Positions 15,993 through 24,383 of a stretch of DNA of 47,904 nt are shown in pieces (position 1 is the first letter of the stretch; the number at the start of each line of letters is the position of its first letter). The DNA is from an uncultured Candidatus Saccharibacteria bacterium. GTDB lineage: Bacteria; Patescibacteria; Saccharimonadia; Saccharimonadales; UBA6022. A program made the position numbers and the translations under genes. The stretch lies in contig CAMPKW010000002.1 in assembly GCA_946887425.1 (NCBI GenBank), positions 1 through 47,904 of the forward strand. Direction: 5' to 3'. Under the pieces are notes generated by a model that had not been told where the DNA came from, ran no database searches, and saw nothing but the letters and a program-made list of their open reading frames with translations.

Positions 15993-16193
15993 ATGAGTAA
16001 GCAAAAAAACACCAGTAGCGAGAACAAACTAGCGTTAAGCGTCGCCCTTGGTGTGCCATATGGAATGTTACTTGGAATTATTCTGGGTATAACAGTTTTA
16101 CAGAATATTGGACTGGGTATCGCCATTGGAATGCCACTTGGCGTTGTTGGCGGCCTGCTGTATGGAATGCACATTAACAAAGGAAGTGAGTAA
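15993..16193 (+). CDS. Small glycine-rich membrane protein
   Basis: A 66-residue protein with two hydrophobic, glycine-rich segments (ALGVPYGMLLGIILGITV and IGLGIAIGMPLGVVGGLLYG), like a glycine-zipper hairpin that inserts in the membrane. Function unknown. TGC-TATAAT (15977-15985) ends 7 nt before ATG 15993, arguing against a longer form starting at 15954. The next gene starts 5 nt after its stop and takes its ribosome site (AAAGGAAGTG) from the end of this gene. Confidence 0.65.
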   Translation: MSKQKNTSSENKLALSVALGVPYGMLLGIILGITVLQNIGLGIAIGMPLGVVGGLLYGMHINKGSE

Positions 16194-16198
16194 GCTAT

Positions 16199-16504
16199 AT
16201 GGCAGAGCAGAATAACGTCAGCGTAAAGAGAAGTATTATCCGCATCATTCTTCTGGCGTTATGCGTCTTGCTGGTGCCACTCGCGGCAATGCAGTTTAGC
16301 GATGAAGTTGACTGGAGCTTGAGTGATTTCATTATTGCTGGTGCACTTCTCGTTGGCACTGGCTTTGTGTTTGAGTTTATTGTTAGGAAGATTACTAATC
16401 CTCGACGCAGACTCATCTTCGGTATTATGCTTATATTCTTCTTCTTGTTGATCTGGGCTGATCTGGCTGTCGGTATATTTGGACTACCATGGTCTGGATC
16501 ATAG
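16199..16504 (+). CDS. Three-helix membrane protein, unknown
   Basis: 101 residues with three predicted transmembrane segments (about 13-31, 42-60, 72-92) and a basic loop (RKITNPRRR) that should face the cytoplasm. No family recognised. Cotranscribed with the preceding glycine-rich protein and probably with the DUF1905 protein 10 bp downstream. Confidence 0.65.
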   Translation: MAEQNNVSVKRSIIRIILLALCVLLVPLAAMQFSDEVDWSLSDFIIAGALLVGTGFVFEFIVRKITNPRRRLIFGIMLIFFFLLIWADLAVGIFGLPWSGS

Positions 16505-16514
16505 AGGTTAAGGA

Positions 16515-16808
16515 ATGAATCCTGTGGCTTTTACGGCAACAATCGAAAAAACACCCGGAAAGGGCGGTTGGCATTATGTGCGCATGCCGGATGGTATCCT
16601 CGGTGACCTACGTAGGATGAGCGGCAAGAATGGTAATGTGCCAGTGTTTGTGACAATCGGCAAGTCGACGTGGCCAAGTACGACCATGAGTATGGGTGAG
16701 CAGCGGTGGTTTGTAGCGATCAAGGCAGATGTCCGAAAGGCCGAAGGTATTAGTGAGGGTGATACGGTTTCGGTTTATATTGCGCCTGATCTTGAGAGAA
16801 TAAAGTAA
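16515..16808 (+). CDS. DUF1905 domain protein
   Basis: 97 residues forming a single DUF1905 beta-barrel: FTATIEKTPGKGGWHYVRMP at the start, then FVTIGKSTWPSTTMSMGEQR and the closing GISEGDTVSVYIAPD. Function is unknown; in other bacteria it often accompanies YdeI-type domains, as in the next gene here. AAGGA lies just before the ATG. Probably the last gene of the 15993-16808 operon. Confidence 0.8.
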   Translation: MNPVAFTATIEKTPGKGGWHYVRMPDGILGDLRRMSGKNGNVPVFVTIGKSTWPSTTMSMGEQRWFVAIKADVRKAEGISEGDTVSVYIAPDLERIK

Positions 16809-16860
16809 GCGGTGAAATGCATTGCGCTTCTTCGCGGCGTCAATTTGCTATACTGAGGAT

Positions 16861-17415
16861 ATGAAACCAGAGGTCTTGGCAATTCATTTTGAAGCCACAC
16901 TCTATAAGCTCGACGAGTGGACTATTTTGCGCCTGCCGGGGGCAGCGAGTGAAAAGTTGCCATCGCGTGGGCAAGTGGCTGTGGCAGGGCTAGTCAATGG
17001 ACACGAGTTTCGGACAGTGCTCGAGCCAGATGGTTATTGGGGCCACTGGATGAAAGTTGATCAGAAACTTCAGAAAGCCGCGAATATACACGCAGGCGAT
17101 ACGGCCGTACTGGAAATGACGCCATCGAAAGATTGGCCCGAACCTGAAATGCCGCAGGATTTTGTAGCTACTCTAGGAGCGGCGCCGGAAAAAATTCGTA
17201 ATTTGTGGCAGGATATTACGCCAATGGCGCGCTGGGAGTGGATACGCTGGGTAAATGCGACGAGTGTATCAGAAACACGTGAGCGTCGGATCGAAGCAAG
17301 TATCTCAAAAATGGCTAGCGGCAAGCGACGACCTTGCTGCTTTAATCTTGCTGCTTGTACTGACCCATACTTGGCGAAAAGTGGTAGGCTGATAGGTGCC
17401 GGACCTCAGAGTTAG
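16861..17415 (+). CDS. DUF1905 plus YdeI/OmpD-associated domain protein
   Basis: 184 residues with two domains: an N-terminal DUF1905 barrel (IHFEATLYKLDEWTILRLP; WGHWMKV; IHAGDTAVLEM) and a C-terminal YdeI/OmdA helical domain (PQDFVATLGAAPEKIRNLW, then WEWIRWVNATSVSETRERRI and SKMASGKRR). The family is linked to bacteriocin protection and peptide tolerance in E. coli; mechanism unknown. TGC-TATACT (16846-16854) is 6 nt before ATG 16861, so the transcript should be leaderless; the longer frame from 16822 starts before this promoter. The C-terminus after KRR looks like an extra tail with three cysteines, not part of the domain. Confidence 0.8.
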   Translation: MKPEVLAIHFEATLYKLDEWTILRLPGAASEKLPSRGQVAVAGLVNGHEFRTVLEPDGYWGHWMKVDQKLQKAANIHAGDTAVLEMTPSKDWPEPEMPQDFVATLGAAPEKIRNLWQDITPMARWEWIRWVNATSVSETRERRIEASISKMASGKRRPCCFNLAACTDPYLAKSGRLIGAGPQS

Positions 17416-17419
17416 GTCC
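17401..17419 (+). repeat. Short inverted repeat at the end of the YdeI-like gene
   Basis: GGACCT (17401-17406) and AGGTCC (17414-17419) flank the stop codon region; it could form a small hairpin ahead of the next ribosome site. Confidence 0.4.
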
Positions 17420-17445
17420 AGGGGACTGGCAGAAGGGATTAATGG

Positions 17446-17859
17446 ATGAAAAACGAGAATAAAACAAAGCCAACTAGTCGAGATATTGTTGACTTCATCG
17501 CAAGCCTTCCTGAGAAGCAGCAGGCCGATGCCGAGACGCTGGTTGATATTATGCAAGAAATTTCAGGTGAGCCGCCAATTTTGTGGGGTAATAAAATTGT
17601 TGGTTTTGGATCGTTTCATTATAAGTCGAAATCTGGTCGCGAAGGTGATTGGATGCGACTTGGCTTTGCGCCTGGTACGGGCAAATTTTCACTCTATCTT
17701 ACCTTTGATGCGCAAGAGCTGACGGGCAAGGTGAAAAACCTGGGTAAATACAAAATCGGCAAAGGGTGCGTATATATCAATAAGCTTGCCGATGTCGATC
17801 TTGAAAAATTGAAACAATTAGTGCGTATCGCGAATACTAAAGAGAATCCGTACGTCTAA
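17446..17859 (+). CDS. DUF1801 domain protein
   Basis: 137 residues of the DUF1801/YdhG-like fold: ASLPEKQQADAETLVDIM at the start, GEPPILWGNKIVGFGSFHYK, then WMRLGFAPGTGKFSLYL and GKGCVYINKLADVDLEKLKQL. The fold resembles the iron chaperone frataxin, but function here is unknown. A GAAGGGAT ribosome site precedes the ATG. It ends 7 bp from the convergent VOC gene. Confidence 0.85.
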   Translation: MKNENKTKPTSRDIVDFIASLPEKQQADAETLVDIMQEISGEPPILWGNKIVGFGSFHYKSKSGREGDWMRLGFAPGTGKFSLYLTFDAQELTGKVKNLGKYKIGKGCVYINKLADVDLEKLKQLVRIANTKENPYV

Positions 17860-17866
17860 CGCGGCA

Positions 17867-18298
17867 TTACTTCTCGCTGCAATTGAACATCCACTTTAAG
17901 CCAAATTTATCGGTGAGTGAGCCAAAGTAATCACCCCAGAACATTTGCTGGAGCTCCACTTCAACAGTGCCATCCTGACTCAAGGCATCGAAGAGCTCTT
18001 CTGTTTCTTTGCGAGTGTCCGGCTCGAGGTTGATATACACATTGTTGCCTTTGACGAGCTGGAACCCCATCGATGCAGGGGCATCGGTACCCATGAGTAC
18101 GTGGCCGGCTAAGATAGGGAGCTGGACATTCATAACTAGGTTCTTGTCTTCTTCTGAAAGAGGTTGTTCTTGGTCTTCTGGGGCGGTGCCCATGCGATCG
18201 ATATCGCCGATAAACTCGGTACCAAAGACCGACTTATAGAAGTTAAATGCTTCCTCGGTGTTGCGCTCAAAGTTGAGATATGTACTTACTCGTGCCAT
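17867..18298 (-). CDS. VOC superfamily (PhnB/3-demethylubiquinone methyltransferase-like) protein
   Basis: 143 residues of the glyoxalase/VOC fold in its PhnB form: VSTYLNFERNTEEAFNFYKS, FGTEF, MGTDAPASMGFQLVKGNNVYI, FWGDYFGSLTDKFGLKWMF. Metal binding or catalysis is unproven in this subgroup. It has the best ribosome site in the window (AAGGAGGG, 6 nt before ATG) and a promoter TTGATG (18351-18356) / TATAAT (18327-18332) with 18-bp spacing on the minus strand, so this one is not leaderless. Confidence 0.88.
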   Translation of the reverse strand: MARVSTYLNFERNTEEAFNFYKSVFGTEFIGDIDRMGTAPEDQEQPLSEEDKNLVMNVQLPILAGHVLMGTDAPASMGFQLVKGNNVYINLEPDTRKETEELFDALSQDGTVEVELQQMFWGDYFGSLTDKFGLKWMFNCSEK

Positions 18299-18398
18299 AA
18301 AACCCTCCTTGTTAGGTGCTCTCTTTATTATACCTTTTCATATCAATGCTCATCAATTACCGCCAGGTAAAGTGCGGAGGTGGCCATGGCACTTCATG

Positions 18399-18427
18399 TT
18401 GATTTTAATGCTTAAAAAGCCTATGCT
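18399..18427 (+). promoter_or_regulatory. Promoter of the secreted helical protein gene
   Basis: TTGATT (18399-18404), 17-bp spacer, TATGCT (18422-18427). Confidence 0.6.
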
Positions 18428-18457
18428 TAACGTACTAAGAAAGGGCGTATCTATTTT

Positions 18458-19105
18458 ATGAAAAAGACATCATTAAAACACGGTTTGCTTGCAGGAATTG
18501 TTATGGCATCTGCACTGGCAATAGCTCCGCTAACAGCCGGGGCTCAGTCGACACATACAGCAGGTCATGAGGCTGCGATGGAGCGTCGCGAAGCGGCACA
18601 AAAAGAGGCTGAGGCCCGTCGAGAAGCGGCAAGGGTAAAAGTTGATGAGGCAAACGCTGGGGCGGATACTCGCCGTACGGAAGCGAAGTCTCGTCTTCAG
18701 GATGCCAAGTTGCGCGCGTGTGAAAAGCGCCAAGGTGCTATTACGAATATTATGAAACGTATGTCTGATCGAGGACAGAAGCAGGTTGACCTGTTTAGCA
18801 AGATCGCTGAGCGTACACAGGCCTTTTATGAAAAGAAGGGTAAGGTGCTTTCGAACTATGACGCGCTTGTGGCCGATGTTGCGACAAAGAAAGAAACGGC
18901 TCAGGAAGCGGTAACAATGACCGCTTCGCACGGCACGAGCTTTGACTGTAATGGTGAGGATCCAAAGGGTGACGCGGCTAGTTTTAAAGAACACCGTAAG
19001 GTAGCGATTGCGGCACTAAAAGACTACAAGACTGCGGTGAAGGATCTTATTGTCGGCGTGAAGTCAGTGCAAAGCGCTGCTTCATCAGAAGGCGAGCAGG
19101 AATAA
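18458..19105 (+). CDS. Secreted alpha-helical (coiled-coil) protein
   Basis: 215 residues with a Sec signal peptide (MKKTSLKHG, hydrophobic core 10-26, likely cut after AGA at 29). The mature part is highly helical: a charged Ala/Glu/Arg segment (about 37-90) suited to a coiled coil, a middle helix (MKRMSDRGQKQVDLFSKIAE), and two cysteines (KLRACEKRQ and SFDCNGED) that may form a disulfide. No family named. Its stop shares one base (TAATG) with the next gene, a pilin-like protein, so the two are translationally coupled and may act together at the surface. Confidence 0.8.
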   Translation: MKKTSLKHGLLAGIVMASALAIAPLTAGAQSTHTAGHEAAMERREAAQKEAEARREAARVKVDEANAGADTRRTEAKSRLQDAKLRACEKRQGAITNIMKRMSDRGQKQVDLFSKIAERTQAFYEKKGKVLSNYDALVADVATKKETAQEAVTMTASHGTSFDCNGEDPKGDAASFKEHRKVAIAALKDYKTAVKDLIVGVKSVQSAASSEGEQE

Positions 19106-19392
19106 TGAGTTCGCATACTGCACGAAAGACGGGCTTTTCGGCCGTTGAGCTGATAATCATACTCGTGGTCGTGGTGATCGTTGGGCTACTTGGCTACGCT
19201 GCGTATAATAGTTTTCAGACAAAAAATGCCGAGCAGGCTAGCACGGAATCTTCAACTGCCAGTGATGTAAAGACAGCGCCAGTGATCGATTCGGAAGCTG
19301 ATCTACGGGAAGCTGAGTTGATTCTCGATCAGACTGATCCCGAAAGTGGCGAGGATATGAAGCAGCTAGAGAGTGAAACAGCAGCTTTTTAG
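19105..19392 (+). CDS. Pilin-like protein with short acidic tail
   Basis: 95 residues. The N-terminus SHTARKTG followed by FSAVELIIILVVVVIVGLLG matches a prepilin signal: Gly before the cut, Glu at mature position 5, and a long hydrophobic helix. The rest is a short acidic, low-complexity stretch without the usual globular domain, so it may be a minor or initiating pseudopilin or simply an anchor. ATG overlaps the stop of the secreted helical protein gene. Confidence 0.75.
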   Translation: MSSHTARKTGFSAVELIIILVVVVIVGLLGYAAYNSFQTKNAEQASTESSTASDVKTAPVIDSEADLREAELILDQTDPESGEDMKQLESETAAF

Positions 19393-19412
19393 TTTCGTCA
19401 TTTGAAGCCATA

Positions 19413-19450
19413 ACATACACAGAGCCAGGCATGTTTGGGTCTGTGTATGT
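19413..19450. repeat. 11-bp perfect inverted repeat after the pilin-like gene
   Basis: ACATACACAGA (19413-19423) and TCTGTGTATGT (19440-19450) with an inner CCA/TGG extension. No T tract on either strand, so an intrinsic terminator is doubtful; an RNA-stability hairpin or binding site is possible. Confidence 0.6.
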
Positions 19451-19505
19451 AAAAAGAGGATATCTTGATTGGCGCCTCTCTCTGTCTGTTATAATAATTC
19501 AAGAT

Positions 19506-19579
19506 GGCGCCTTGGCCGAGTGGTTAGGCAACGGTCTGCAAAACCGTGTACACGGGTTCGAATCCCGTAGGTGCCTCCA
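19506..19579 (+). tRNA. tRNA-Cys(GCA), CCA encoded
   Basis: Acceptor GGCGCCT pairs with AGGTGCC; anticodon stem ACGGT/ACCGT with loop CTGCAAA gives GCA; T-loop TTCGAAT; discriminator T19576, the usual base for tRNA-Cys; CCA 19577-19579. A TGT-TATAAT box (19487-19495) lies just upstream. Confidence 0.97.
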
Positions 19580-19590
19580 TATATGTCTAC

Positions 19591-19677
19591 GCGCGGATGG
19601 TGGAATCGGTAGACACGAGAGACTTAAAATCTCTTGGCCGCAAGGTCGTGCGGGTTCAAGTCCCGCTCTGCGCACCA
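19591..19677 (+). tRNA. tRNA-Leu(TAA), CCA encoded
   Basis: Class II tRNA. Acceptor GCGCGGA pairs with TCTGCGC; anticodon stem AGAGA/TCTCT with loop CTTAAAA gives TAA; variable arm GGCCGCAAGGTC; T-loop TTCAAGT; discriminator A and encoded CCA (19675-19677). It lies 11 bp after tRNA-Cys and shares its promoter. Confidence 0.97.
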
Positions 19678-19685
19678 AAACTGAT

Positions 19686-19717
19686 GAAGACTCGACGTGT
19701 TAGCGTCGAGTTTTTTG
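19686..19717 (+). terminator. Terminator of the tRNA-Cys/Leu transcript
   Basis: ACTCGACG (19690-19697) pairs with CGTCGAGT (19704-19711), loop TGTTAG, then six Ts. Confidence 0.92.
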
Positions 19718-19725
19718 ATGGAAAA

Positions 19726-19734
19726 TGGTATAAT
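19726..19734 (+). promoter_or_regulatory. Extended -10 of lemA-htpX
   Basis: TGG directly before a perfect TATAAT (19729-19734); no good -35, as its place falls in the preceding terminator stem. Confidence 0.65.
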
Positions 19735-19776
19735 GGTGTCACAACAAACCGAACATATTAAGGGGTATTACAGAAA

Positions 19777-20334
19777 ATGACAGCACTATGGATTATTCTC
19801 GGAATCGTCGTTGTAATAGGAATTTTTCTATGGGCAACATATAACAGTCTTGTTACGCTAAAGCTACGCGTTGATGAAGCATGGAGCGATATTACCGTTC
19901 AATTGAAGCGTCGATTGGATCTTATCCCGAATCTCGTAAACAGCGTCAAGGGCTACGCGGCACACGAAAGTGGCGTATTTGAACGAGTAACTGAAGCTCG
20001 CGCCAATGCTCTGAATGCCCAGGGTGTGAAAGAAACAGCGGAAGCTGAAAACATGTTTGAAGGCGCTCTTAAGAGCCTCTTCGCCGTGGCCGAAGCATAT
20101 CCAGACCTTAAGGCGAATCAGAATTTCATCCAACTCCAGGACGAACTGGTTGATACTGAAGACAAGATTCAGGCCGCTCGCCGCTTTTATAACGGTGGCG
20201 TACGTGACCTCAATACAAAGATTCAACTGTTTCCAAACAATATTTTCGCTGGCATGCTCGGTTTCAAAGAGCGCGATTTCTTCGAAGTTGAAGATCGTGC
20301 TGCTGTTGAAAAGCCTGTCGACGTACAGTTCTAA
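19777..20334 (+). CDS. lemA: LemA family membrane protein
   Basis: A 185-residue LemA protein: one N-terminal transmembrane helix (about 4-22), then a helical bundle with the family patterns NSLVTLKLRVDEAWSDI, QLKRRLDLIPNLVNSVKGY, NQNFIQLQDELVDTEDKI and ARRFYNGGVRDLN, ending FPNNIFAGMLGF. Function is not settled; in many bacteria it is encoded next to the HtpX protease, as here. AAGGGG (19760-19765) is the ribosome site. Confidence 0.95.
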   Translation: MTALWIILGIVVVIGIFLWATYNSLVTLKLRVDEAWSDITVQLKRRLDLIPNLVNSVKGYAAHESGVFERVTEARANALNAQGVKETAEAENMFEGALKSLFAVAEAYPDLKANQNFIQLQDELVDTEDKIQAARRFYNGGVRDLNTKIQLFPNNIFAGMLGFKERDFFEVEDRAAVEKPVDVQF

Positions 20335-20378
20335 AGACCTACCTACATTACTAAACACCGCCTGAGGAGATTTCTGCC

Positions 20379-21260
20379 ATGTATAAAGCCATTGCTGCCA
20401 ATAAACGTAACACCATCTTGGTGATGGCGGTGTTTGTTGGTATTATCGGCGCGATTGCTTGGGTGGTGAGTTATTTGTATGGTGGCAATACTTCTATTTT
20501 CTACATCACGCTTATTGTGGCTGCGGTATATGCACTAATCCAGTACTTTGCCGCTAGTCGCTTGGCTGTCGCAATGACGGGAGCTAAGCAGATTGAAAAA
20601 CGTGACAACCCGCGGCTATATCGAATGGTTGAGAATCTTGCTATTACGACTGGCATGCCGACGCCAAAAGTGTATATTATTGACGATCCGGCTCCGAATG
20701 CGTTTGCAACGGGCCGTGATCCTCGTCATGCTATCGTAGCAGCTACGACGGGGCTAATGGATATCATGGATGATGCCGAGCTCGAAGCGGTACTGGCACA
20801 TGAGATGGGACACGTCCAAAACTACGATATTCGCGTCAGTATGATTGCATTTGGTCTTGTGAGTGTGATTGGTCTATTGTCTGATATTGTGCTGCATATG
20901 TTTTTCTTTAGCGGTGATCGACGTGATAGTGGAGCAAACCCAGTAGTTCTTGTGATTGGTATTATTGTTATTGTCCTAGCTCCAATCATTGCTGCGATTG
21001 TACAGATGGCAGTGAGCCGCCAGCGCGAATACCTCGCGGATGCAACTGGCGCAATGACGACTCGTCATCCAGAAGGTCTAGCAAGCGCACTGGAGAAGCT
21101 GCAGCAATATGGCCGTCCGATGCAGCGACAAAACAGTGCAAGTGCTCATCTCTTTTTCAATAACCCGCTAAAGCCAAGTTTCCTCAGTAAGCTCTTTAGC
21201 ACCCACCCGCCACTCGAAGATCGTATTGCGCGACTTCGTGGTAATGCCGATAAATTCTAA
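20379..21260 (+). CDS. htpX: HtpX-type M48 membrane zinc protease
   Basis: A 293-residue M48B metalloprotease. Two N-terminal transmembrane helices (about 12-32 and 38-58), zinc-binding HEMGH at 141-145, two more hydrophobic segments (about 153-175 and 190-214), and the third zinc ligand in REYLADATGA. It degrades misfolded membrane proteins. The tail STHPPLEDRIARL is typical. GAGGAGA (20364-20370) is the ribosome site. It follows lemA by 44 bp in one operon. Confidence 0.95.
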   Translation: MYKAIAANKRNTILVMAVFVGIIGAIAWVVSYLYGGNTSIFYITLIVAAVYALIQYFAASRLAVAMTGAKQIEKRDNPRLYRMVENLAITTGMPTPKVYIIDDPAPNAFATGRDPRHAIVAATTGLMDIMDDAELEAVLAHEMGHVQNYDIRVSMIAFGLVSVIGLLSDIVLHMFFFSGDRRDSGANPVVLVIGIIVIVLAPIIAAIVQMAVSRQREYLADATGAMTTRHPEGLASALEKLQQYGRPMQRQNSASAHLFFNNPLKPSFLSKLFSTHPPLEDRIARLRGNADKF

Positions 21261-21280
21261 TCGTTAGATCCATTATTAAT

Positions 21281-22378
21281 ATGCCGACCGCGACCAGAAA
21301 GAAGCCATTAAATAGCAAAAAGCCAACGAGCAAAAAGGCTGTTTACGAGCGTGGAATAGCAAGCTGGATCGGTGAGCAACGTGCATCGATAGGGCGGCGT
21401 ATCGAAGACTACATGGCTCGTCGTCCACATCGCAGCTTCCGTCTAACGCGCCGTCGTGATTATGCTCGCTCGCTAGAGCTGCCGGGTTACTGGGCATTTA
21501 GTAATTATGTATTTCGTACGCTTTGGCAGGAGCGACGGTTGTTTGGCCTGTTGACGTTGGTGTATGCAGTTCTCAGCGGACTAGTTGTCGGTATTGCGTC
21601 TCAGGATATCTACATGCAGCTTGGTGATACGCTCAAAGAAACGGGCGGTGATATCTTTGAAGGTAACGTGGGTGAAATTGGTAAAGCAGGGCTACTACTT
21701 GCCGCAACGATTAGCGGTGGTGCCAACGCTACCCCGACTGAAGGCCAGCAGATTTACGGGGCTATCTTTATATTACTTGCATGTCTGACGACAGTGTGGC
21801 TCCTGCGTAATATTTTAGCTGGACATGCGGTTCGCCTGCGGGATGGACTTTACAATTCCGGCGCGCCCATTGTTGCAACATTTTTCGTAGGGATTGTTCT
21901 GCTTGTCCAGCTCTTGCCGCTCGGCCTGGCATTCATAGGATACAGTGCGGCAATTAGCTCGGGTCTACTAACGGGAGGCGTGGCAGCGATGGTATTTTGG
22001 ATGGTTGCGTCGCTACTGGCGGTGCTGTCGCTATATTGGGTGACAAGTACTATCATCGCACTTGTCATTGTGACACTTCCGGGAATGTATCCAATGCGGG
22101 CACTGAAGACGGCAGGTGATTTGGTGATTGGTCGTCGTTTGCGGATTTTGCTCCGTTTATTATGGATGCTTCTTGGCATTGTGGTTGTCTGGGCGGCGGT
22201 AATGATCCCGATCGTTATTTTTGACACTTGGCTAAAAGGTGTATGGCCAGCGATCGCCAGCTTCCCGACAATTCCCCTGACTCTACTGGCCGCGAGTTCT
22301 GTAACGGTTGTCTGGGCTGCGAGTTATGTATACTTACTATATCGAAAGGTGGTTGATGATGACGCACGTCCAGCTTAG
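21281..22378 (+). CDS. Polytopic membrane protein, unknown
   Basis: 365 residues: a basic N-terminal 60 residues (many Lys/Arg, cytoplasmic) and at least six hydrophobic segments between about 88 and 355, with an outside Gly/Asn/Thr-rich loop (TLKETGGDIFEGNVGEIG). The family is not recognised; the layout recalls YIP1-like or DUF975-like membrane proteins. It lies 20 bp after htpX and its last 23 bp overlap ligA, so it is probably part of a longer operon. I see no ribosome site before the ATG. Confidence 0.7.
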   Translation: MPTATRKKPLNSKKPTSKKAVYERGIASWIGEQRASIGRRIEDYMARRPHRSFRLTRRRDYARSLELPGYWAFSNYVFRTLWQERRLFGLLTLVYAVLSGLVVGIASQDIYMQLGDTLKETGGDIFEGNVGEIGKAGLLLAATISGGANATPTEGQQIYGAIFILLACLTTVWLLRNILAGHAVRLRDGLYNSGAPIVATFFVGIVLLVQLLPLGLAFIGYSAAISSGLLTGGVAAMVFWMVASLLAVLSLYWVTSTIIALVIVTLPGMYPMRALKTAGDLVIGRRLRILLRLLWMLLGIVVVWAAVMIPIVIFDTWLKGVWPAIASFPTIPLTLLAASSVTVVWAASYVYLLYRKVVDDDARPA

Positions 22379-24383
22379 CGAGCGCGCCCAGGAGCTGCGC
22401 CGACTTATTGATAGTTACAGCTATCAGTATCACGTACTTGATGCGCCAGCGGTTGATGACGCTGTTTACGACAGTCTCTTTTCTGAACTTAAAGAAATTG
22501 AAGCCGCACACCCTGAATTGATTACGCCAGATAGCCCGACTCAGCGAGTGGGTAGTGAATTGAAAGAAGGGTTTTCAAAGGTGGAACATCGCACTCGAAT
22601 GCTCAGTCTTAATGACGTTTTTAACCGCGATGAAGTTGAAGCGTGGGTGGTGCGCATGGATAAACTATTGCCAGGAAGGACGCATGAGTATTTTGCAGAT
22701 ATCAAGATGGACGGGCTTGCCTGTGCGTTGACGTACCAAGACGGCCTGCTTGTGCAAGCGGTGACGCGAGGAGACAGCTTCGTAGGTGAGGATGTCACCG
22801 GTAATGTCCGCACTATTAAAAACGTACCGCTACGACTTCGGCAGGCTAAGGGGTTTGAACAATTCCTCGAAGGTCGCACTGAAATCCGCGGCGAGATCGT
22901 AATGCTCAAAAGTGAATTCGTGGCGCTTAATGAGCGACGTCGGCAGCTAGGGGAGTCTGAGTTTGCCAATCCTCGCAATCTGGCCGCCGGTACGATTCGC
23001 CAGCTTGATCCACGGCTCGTTGCCGAGCGGCCACTTCACTTTCGTGCGTACGATTTGCTACGTGACACGCCGGGCGAAGTGCCGACGAATATGTTTGCCT
23101 ATGAGGCACTGAGTGCACTTGGACTGAGTCGCAATGCTGAGGCTTCGGTGTTTCGTACAGTTTCTGACGTGATGGCATTCATTGATACGTGGGATAAAAA
23201 GCGTAATGACCTTCCGTTTAATACAGACGGCCTAGTAGTGAAGGTGAATGATCGTGAGCAATATGCCCGCCTCGGGGTGGTCGGTAAACAGCCTCGTGCG
23301 GCGGTTGCCTACAAGTACGCTGCCGAAAAGGCGACAACGATCGTAAAGGATATTGTTATTAGTATCGGCCGAACAGGGGCGGCGACTCCCGTGGCGGTCT
23401 TTGACCCGGTAGTCGTAGCTGGCACGACCGTACAACATGCTAGCCTTCATAATGCCGATGAAATTGCTCGAAAAGATATCCGCGTAGGTGATACGGTCAT
23501 TATATTTAAAGCGGGTGATATCATTCCGCAGGTTGAAAGTGTCGTTACTGAGCTTCGGCCGGAAGGTGCTCGAGCATTTGACTACGAAGCTGCACTAAAA
23601 GAGCAATATCCCGAGCTCGAATTTGAGCGCAGCGGGACTGATGTCGTATACCGTGTAATGGGGAGTAGCGGTGATCTTATTCTGAAGCGCTCGCTCGAGT
23701 ACTATGCGTCTAAAGGTGCGCTCGATATTGATACGCTAGGTGAGAAAAATGTTGTCGCACTTGTTGATGCCGGTTTAGTAAAGGATATCGCCGATATATA
23801 CCGGCTTACCGTCGAGGACCTTCTTGCGCTTGATAGGTTTGCTGCTGTTTCGGCTCGTAAGCTCATTGCGGCTATTCAGGAGAAAAAAGCACCCGCACTT
23901 GAAAAGTTTATTCTTGGACTTGGTATTCGACATGTCGGCGCTCAGACAGCGATCGATCTTGCATCGAATTTTGAATCAATCGAAGCTTTGCAGCATGCCA
24001 CCATAGGACAACTCGAAGCGATTGATGGTATTGGTAAGGTGGTGGCGGAGAGTATCGTCGCATGGTTTGCTGGCGAGGATAATATTGCTCTACTTGCCAA
24101 GTTTGCGGAGCTCGGAGTCATACCTCGATACGAGAAAAAAACAGGTCAACTGAGTGGTCAGAGCTTTGTCGTAACAGGTACACTTGAGACGATGAGTCGT
24201 GACGAGGCGGCCGATCGTATACGTGCTCGAGGAGGTAGTTTCCAGACGAGTGTTGCAAAGGATACGACCTATCTAGTGGCTGGTGGTAAAGTCGGTGCAA
24301 GTAAGCTCAAGAAAGCCGAGGGCTATGGGACAAAAGTTATTAATGAGAAGGAATTCACGGAGCTTTTGAATGCCAACGTTTAA
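22356..24383 (+). CDS. ligA: NAD-dependent DNA ligase LigA lacking the zinc-finger cysteines
   Basis: A 675-residue NAD+-dependent ligase that seals nicks in replication and repair. Domain order: Ia (YHVLDAPAVDDAVYD, near 25-40), adenylation with the catalytic lysine in KMDG (K117), FANPRNLAAGTIRQLD near 203, OB fold (GRTGAATPVAVFDPV near 338), a zinc-finger position (about 405-448), HhH repeats (GLGIRHVG; IDGIGKVVAESI) and BRCT (SGQSFVVTGTLETMSRDEA). None of the four zinc-binding cysteines is present; C123 is the only cysteine I find. The start is ATG 22356, after GAAAGGTGG, 23 bp inside the preceding gene. A MazG-like and an rdgB gene follow with overlaps. Confidence 0.95.
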   Translation: MMTHVQLSERAQELRRLIDSYSYQYHVLDAPAVDDAVYDSLFSELKEIEAAHPELITPDSPTQRVGSELKEGFSKVEHRTRMLSLNDVFNRDEVEAWVVRMDKLLPGRTHEYFADIKMDGLACALTYQDGLLVQAVTRGDSFVGEDVTGNVRTIKNVPLRLRQAKGFEQFLEGRTEIRGEIVMLKSEFVALNERRRQLGESEFANPRNLAAGTIRQLDPRLVAERPLHFRAYDLLRDTPGEVPTNMFAYEALSALGLSRNAEASVFRTVSDVMAFIDTWDKKRNDLPFNTDGLVVKVNDREQYARLGVVGKQPRAAVAYKYAAEKATTIVKDIVISIGRTGAATPVAVFDPVVVAGTTVQHASLHNADEIARKDIRVGDTVIIFKAGDIIPQVESVVTELRPEGARAFDYEAALKEQYPELEFERSGTDVVYRVMGSSGDLILKRSLEYYASKGALDIDTLGEKNVVALVDAGLVKDIADIYRLTVEDLLALDRFAAVSARKLIAAIQEKKAPALEKFILGLGIRHVGAQTAIDLASNFESIEALQHATIGQLEAIDGIGKVVAESIVAWFAGEDNIALLAKFAELGVIPRYEKKTGQLSGQSFVVTGTLETMSRDEAADRIRARGGSFQTSVAKDTTYLVAGGKVGASKLKKAEGYGTKVINEKEFTELLNANV

